From Neonectria sp. B-13 (Eukaryota; Ascomycota; Sordariomycetes; Hypocreales; Nectriaceae): a stretch of 64,000 nucleotides of DNA. Location: assembly GCA_002682825.1 (NCBI GenBank), contig NOKP01000011.1:930420-994419 (forward strand), given 5' to 3'. Under the pieces are notes generated by a model, which did not search any database, was not told the DNA's origin, and worked only from the letters and a program-made list of their open reading frames with translations. Below, piece by piece: positions 59,483 to 64,000 of the stretch (position 1 is the stretch's first letter; the number at the start of each line of letters is the position of its first letter). A program made the position numbers and the translations under genes.

Positions 59483-61672
59483 ATATGCTAGATTGAATGG
59501 GGGGCAGGGAGTCACCAAATTAGGTCGAGGGCAGGAATTTCCATACAGGCGCAGACAGACCAGGGAAAAGTGAATTGAGTTTTAGTCAGCAATAGACAAA
59601 AACTTGCCAAGGGCTATGATGATTTGCTTGAAATGCAGTGAATTGTCCGCCGGGAATTGTTTATCCGGGCATGGAGTCGGTGACTGACTTTGGGCATTTT
59701 GTGATGTGCCCAAATCAGACAATCAAGTCTTGACAGGCAAAAATATGGCGCTTTCGGTTTAATTTGTCAGGCAACGGGTTTTGGGATTATTTCCTTGGCT
59801 GTTTGGCACGCTTGCGGTTCGGCAGTGCATATCATAGGCAGCATGAAATTCAATAAATACTTGGTAGATCATCCAAGAGGCATTGTTTGCCTGAGATGAC
59901 TTTTACATATTAAGATTGCTACTACATAAACTTGGGAAAATACATGAATGAGAATTCTTTTGAGGATAGGTAGTTGACTATACTCTTATTCGGTGGCTTT
60001 CTGAGGTGCTGGTCCGATCATTAGACACCAAAGTCACCGTTTGGCAACGCCATCAGGACCAACCCAGCCTGAATTGAGAGTAATGTACGCAGTTTCGTTT
60101 AAAAATGCCATAATCTCCTTGACTTGCCTAGGCTGCTGCATTTCCTATGGGCCCTTTCTCCCCTGCACGAAACCCTGTTATATGCCTACGCTTGAGTACA
60201 TCGCTCTCAACTGGTAAACACGTCCACCACACTCTTTTCACTGCCTCGAGGACTGGCCATGCAAGATTCCAAGCACACGGAGAGTCCAGTCAGGCCTCAA
60301 ACGCTGCATGTCTCCCTCTACACAGCCCCCTCCCCCCGAGGCTTGCACGAATCTGTGGGGAGCTGACACTTGGCGCCGACGTGGAGCATCCGAGAAGCCG
60401 AGAGAACTGCCAACAACCCAATGGTTTGTGAAGATCATATTTGATAGCTTGGTGAGTGGTAAATCAGTGGGTGGTGCAGGTACAAAGCAGGTTGGGCACG
60501 GGGCGAGGGTGACTAAAGTCTGGTGAGTTGCGAATACGACGAATGATACTGAGGCCTTGGCGCTGTGGATTATCTCTTGCATTTAGTCACGCCGGGTTTC
60601 TAAATAGGAGCACTTGGCGAGAATGAGCACGCGATCTGGCGTGGCAGCGTCTGCGTGTTCAGTCTCGTTGACTGGAGCGTTTGCCTTCTCGTGGAGGCAG
60701 CCTATTCCAAGCCTTCCAATAGGAGAGGGACTTGGTCATCTCAAAACATGTTGCAAGCCTGGTTAGCCTCTGCTGAGTTGATATAAAAGAGGCAAGCTGT
60801 ACTTGTCTAGTCGCCAAAGCAACTGTATGCTCAACGGTCGCGTCAACGCTGATCGATCGAGAGACACAACCCAAAAGCAAGCAAGCAACAGACATTACTA
60901 GAGTGTTTCACTTGGTCTGCAGGGCGCTCGCCAGCGCGGTGACGGCCAACCTAGCAAATCACGATACACGAGGCGCACCTCTCGTGTAAGACACCCAAGA
61001 GCTCCCCGCCTCTTGGCGTGGGGAGAAGCTAGCACAGCCCATACGGTCCGTCCCGCCATGATGGATTCAGCTTGACGATCCTCGCATGGGTAGCGAGCTC
61101 AGGGTCGCCAGTTTTGTTGCTTGCAGTAGAGTACAGCTTAGGTACCCTGGCTGATGGTCTGGCTTCAAGTTGAGCTGGGGTGCTTTCGTTTCGGGCGAAA
61201 CCACGCTTGATATGGAAAACATATCTGCTGCCAAGAAACCACATGTCAACGGGGCCATGCAACACGCCCACTAAGCTGTAATGAAACCGCCCATGTCTTG
61301 TTTACTCACTTTGGTTTGTGAATAGCCGCCGAGTCCATCCTGTATGTCTTGCCAAGTCCTGTTGATCCGTAGATAGGCAGAAAGAGGGGGAGAATATGTG
61401 CCACGTCGTCTGCGAGAAGAGGCCACGCCAAGATATGCCGTTACGATATATCCGGCCGCAAGGGCTTGGCGCTGCAAAGACAGATTGGAGGCCTGCGAGG
61501 GGGTGAGTTGAAGGCGACACGAGACCATATCGCCAGACATTGCCAGTTTTGGATCATAGCAGGGAACTATATAAAGCACGCATTCCCCCGCTTCTCCAGT
61601 TACTATCTTCCATACTTCCAACACCAGTCCCTCAACTCCAACGTACCCTTTGCACCCAAGCCTTCACACAAC
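59483..61672. other. Gene-free stretch with lectin promoter
   Basis: No supported exon on either strand. The last about 110 bp hold a TATA element of the lectin gene. Confidence 0.45.
61568..61576 (+). promoter_or_regulatory. TATA box of the lectin gene
   Basis: A consensus TATATAAAG lies about 100 bp upstream of the lectin reading frame and is followed by a C/A-rich, ATG-free leader. The spacing fits transcription starting at about 61600. Confidence 0.65.
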
Positions 61673-62075
61673 ATCTCTGGTCCCCTCAAGAACGGCGAGT
61701 GGCTCAAGGTCGGCAAGAGCCTGTGGAGTCCAGATGGCTCCGTCGAACTAAAAATGCAGGAGGATGGTACGCCGGCCGTCTACTGGGAAGGGGAGTGTCG
61801 GTTCCAGACCACCGACGAGCAACGCGATGACATTCAGGGCATTCATATGCAAGAGGATGAAAATTTCGTGATATAGTAAGTTTAGTCTTTCCCTCATTGT
61901 GTCTGTCTGTGATAAGCTAACCGCGTCTTCCAGTGACAACGACGGCAATGCTGTCTGGGCCTCTGACATTGCTGAGCTCACGGGAGACAGCACCATCGAG
62001 GTTTCTGTCCAGGATGATGGTAATGTAGTCTTTTACAAGAAGACTGCCATCGGGTGCAGCGAGACTCACAAATAA
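61673..62075 (+). CDS. Small bulb-type (GNA-like) mannose-binding lectin, start codon reads ATC
   Basis: Exons 61673-61875 and 61934-62075 join (GTAAGT...CCAG) in frame, 114 residues counted from ATC at 61673. The B-lectin repeats show QxDxNxVxY motifs: QEDENFVIY and QDDGNVVFY intact, and a degenerate QEDGTPAVY first. Such small soluble lectins bind mannose-type glycans. In fungi they are often cytosolic and linked to defence against grazers, which is family knowledge. No signal peptide is visible. The position where related genes start (Met-Ser-Gly-Pro-Leu) is ATC-TCT-GGT here, in a good start context (CACAAC). No ATG lies between the TATA box and this point. The next in-frame ATG falls inside the first repeat. 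Confidence 0.75.
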
Positions 62076-62646
62076 GCTATTACTAGGCTTAGATAGATAA
62101 CTTAGACTGATAACCCCTCGCTTGCGTGGGGTGATTCCAAGCGTGTAACCACTATGCTATAGTACCCTATAGTATATATATATTCTCTCTGATCTCTATT
62201 CTTTGACCCTTAAGACTATAGATTTGGCAGCTCTGACTGCCTAACTGCCTAATCAGGCAGCGGTCGTTAAATGCTCGGCGACCAGTCGGTCCTAGCTACG
62301 ACTAAGGCTACGTGACCACCCTCTCTGCCACCTTGTACATGATCCAATCTAACACCTTGCTCTAACCTCGAAGCCCCTTAGGTCACAGATCCCCACACCC
62401 ATGCTATAGGGTGAAGACTTCATTTACTACATTGGCCTCTTGTTGCTATTCTCATCATCATTTCAAAAGGGATTGTCATGCTGTTCACAGTCGCTGGTTG
62501 GTGGGGTTCCTAGTCTAGATTCTCCCCACATTCGATCGGCTTCGATCTTTCTCGCGACTCGAATAACATGTGTCTATCATCCCAGTAACCCCACCCAGGT
62601 CTGAGACCCGGATACATCCATATGCGGCACAGTCGCTGAAATCTGT
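62076..62646. other. Intergenic with tRNA-like stretch
   Basis: Between converging genes. It holds the tRNA-like element and, further on, no recognisable gene. Confidence 0.5.
62095..62168 (-). repeat. tRNA-like / SINE-like sequence
   Basis: On the minus strand the sequence contains an exact pol III A box (TAGCATAGTGG) within a D-arm-like stretch ending GGTTACA. A perfect 6-bp stem (CGCTTG/CAAGCG) sits at the anticodon-arm position, and then GGGGTTATCAGTC where a B box (GGTTCGANTCC) would be, clearly degenerate. No full cloverleaf with a paired acceptor stem forms. It is best read as a tRNA-derived SINE or tRNA pseudogene, not a working tRNA. Confidence 0.4.
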
Positions 62647-63881
62647 CTATCGCCTCGAGCTTCCACCTCCAATATCCTGGCCCAGTCGGTAGCTCGTCAC
62701 ACGATCCCACTCAATCTTCTGCCGCGTGACGGGGAGCTGTCGTCTCAGGCCCTTGAATGCGCCCTCGCTCAGGTTCACGAAGCCCCGGTTCAGCTCCTCC
62801 TGGTACTTCTTCTCAGACGTCGAGATCTCCTTGATGATACCCGCGCCGGTGCCGGAAGGGACCGTGGCAGTGATAGGCTTGTTGGTCAGTAGTCGCACGT
62901 TGCCGTCCTCGTAGTAGTGAACGTCGACTTTGAGGGAGCCTACGAGGCTTCCAGTCGATGGATCGAAGATGTACAGGGACCTCCAGCGCCCGTTCCTGCA
63001 ACACCGGGTCAGTTCTATCCGTCGACTTAACCCAAGACCGAACAGACGCACCAGAAGTTGTTGGGGCTGTATTTGTTTCCGACAATGACAACCGCAACCT
63101 TGGAGTCAGACTCGATGGAATAGGCGCCATATGCTGCGTTGGCAAAGTGCTCCTGAACGTAGATGCTCAGGGTCTTGAGAGTGGATTTTCTTATCATTTG
63201 ACGTCAATAACGTGACATGGCCATGTTCCAACGGACGTACTCACACCAGGTCTGCCTGCGCGCCTTCTAAGACATGGCTTTGCACAGCACTAGCTTTCTG
63301 TCGTCTCATTAGCATTTATGCCTCCCATCGCTCAAATGACGATCCGTCGGCCTACCTGGGTTGTGTGGTCGAAAGCGAAGCTGGACGAGCTCTCAACATC
63401 GTAGTATCGGCCGTCTCCGAGTTCGTTGTGGGAGCTGATGATGACCTGTCCGACGGATTCAGTACATTGTTCCACCCTGCAATCCGTATTGTTGTTGGTC
63501 ACCCACAGGCTGGCTGCTTCCGGGAAGCTTGACTGTGACGAACTGCTCCTCGTTGTACTTTTTGAATGCGGGCACGAGGTCATCGAGGATGTTGGTCGAC
63601 GAAAGGGTAAGGGCCTTGATATCTGTCGGGGGCGCGTCAATGCACAGTTCCTGCGGACAAGGCGGGATCGGGAGAAGGGTCGGGAGAGGGATCGAAGAGA
63701 GGATCGGGAGGAAATCGGGCGGCGTTACCTGCGACGACGTCTGCGAGCTGAGGGCGGATGTTAGCTGATGATGGCTGACGTGGAGCTCTCGCAACGGAGG
63801 CTGAGGCTGGGATCATGGTCAAAGTACCTCTCCTGGAGGAGCGCCCTCGACAAAGGCCGAGACGGTCTCAAGCTCCGACAT
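62647..63881 (-). CDS. cap1: F-actin-capping protein subunit alpha
   Basis: Exons 63881-63828, 63747-63729, 63622-63507, 63445-63356, 63297-63245, 63189-63052 and 62995-62647 join with all phases matching, 272 residues, the family length. The start MSELETVSAFVEGAPPGELA is the conserved SxFIxxAPPGE lead. LGDGRYYDVESSSSFAFDHT, then NFWNGRWRSLYIFD, KVDVHYYEDGNVRLLTNKP and ISTSEKKYQEELNRGF follow in the order of CapZ alpha, and the tail LPVTRQKIEWDRVTSYRLGQ is the actin-binding tentacle region. With the beta subunit it caps barbed ends of actin filaments, at actin patches and hyphal tips. Exon 2 is a 19-nt micro-exon. Confidence 0.95.
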
Positions 63882-64000
63882 GGTGCGAATAGCCAGCTAC
63901 GCGGAAATGGCGAGAAAGAAAGTCGAGGGTCTGTGATGTCGACGTCGAAAGTGCGAGTTGGCGGAGGGCGTTGAGGCTCAACACTGATGCATAGTGCATC

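Noticed and set aside
62095..62168. A functional tRNA gene
   Set aside because: The acceptor stem does not pair and the T-arm consensus is lost. Kept only as a tRNA-like/SINE-like element.

Overview
The window is nuclear DNA of a filamentous ascomycete (Pezizomycotina, most likely Sordariomycetes). The signs are short GT-AG introns of about 45-120 nt with CTAAC/CTGAC-like branch sites, long pyrimidine-rich 5' leaders, a Zn2Cys6 regulator, and proteins typical of this group (DNF1 flippase with a long C-tail, MSC7-type aldehyde dehydrogenase, fungal IPI1, Asterix, roadblock, cytochrome b5). Exon joins below come from reading splice sites and checking that every join keeps frame. There is no transcript evidence.

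Layout. 0-5 kb: the edge of a kinase-like gene, an uncharacterised two-exon gene and a GT31 glycosyltransferase. 5-11 kb: a NIPA-type Mg2+ transporter, V-ATPase subunit E diverging from it, and an Nse5-like SMC5/6 factor. 11-16 kb: a 5 kb stretch without a gene, leading into the DNF1-type phospholipid flippase (16.0-20.7 kb). 21-30 kb: MSC7-like aldehyde dehydrogenase, a DEAD-box RNA helicase, IPI1, and a roadblock-domain protein divergent from IPI1. 32-39 kb: a large uncharacterised four-exon protein, a single-exon coiled-coil protein and Asterix (PAT complex). 39-49 kb: Zn2Cys6 transcription factor, TFIIE-beta, cytochrome b5, Nudix hydrolase. 49-56 kb: lineage-type unknown genes and a decayed island (AT-rich, CpG-free DNA and transposase-like relics). 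56-59.5 kb: a GMP synthase gene in 25 exons carrying a 4-nt frameshift. 61-64 kb: a small bulb-type lectin gene without a normal start codon, a tRNA-like/SINE-like stretch, and F-actin capping protein alpha.

Most of the window is ordinary housekeeping sequence with no metabolic cluster. The unusual part is 52-62 kb. There a probably RIP-mutated island borders an intron-saturated GMP synthase with micro-exons, three GC-AG introns and a disabling 4-nt deletion, and then a lectin gene whose expected ATG reads ATC. These three neighbouring lesions make this stretch look like a decaying or transferred segment, or a locally poor assembly. Read mapping would decide.
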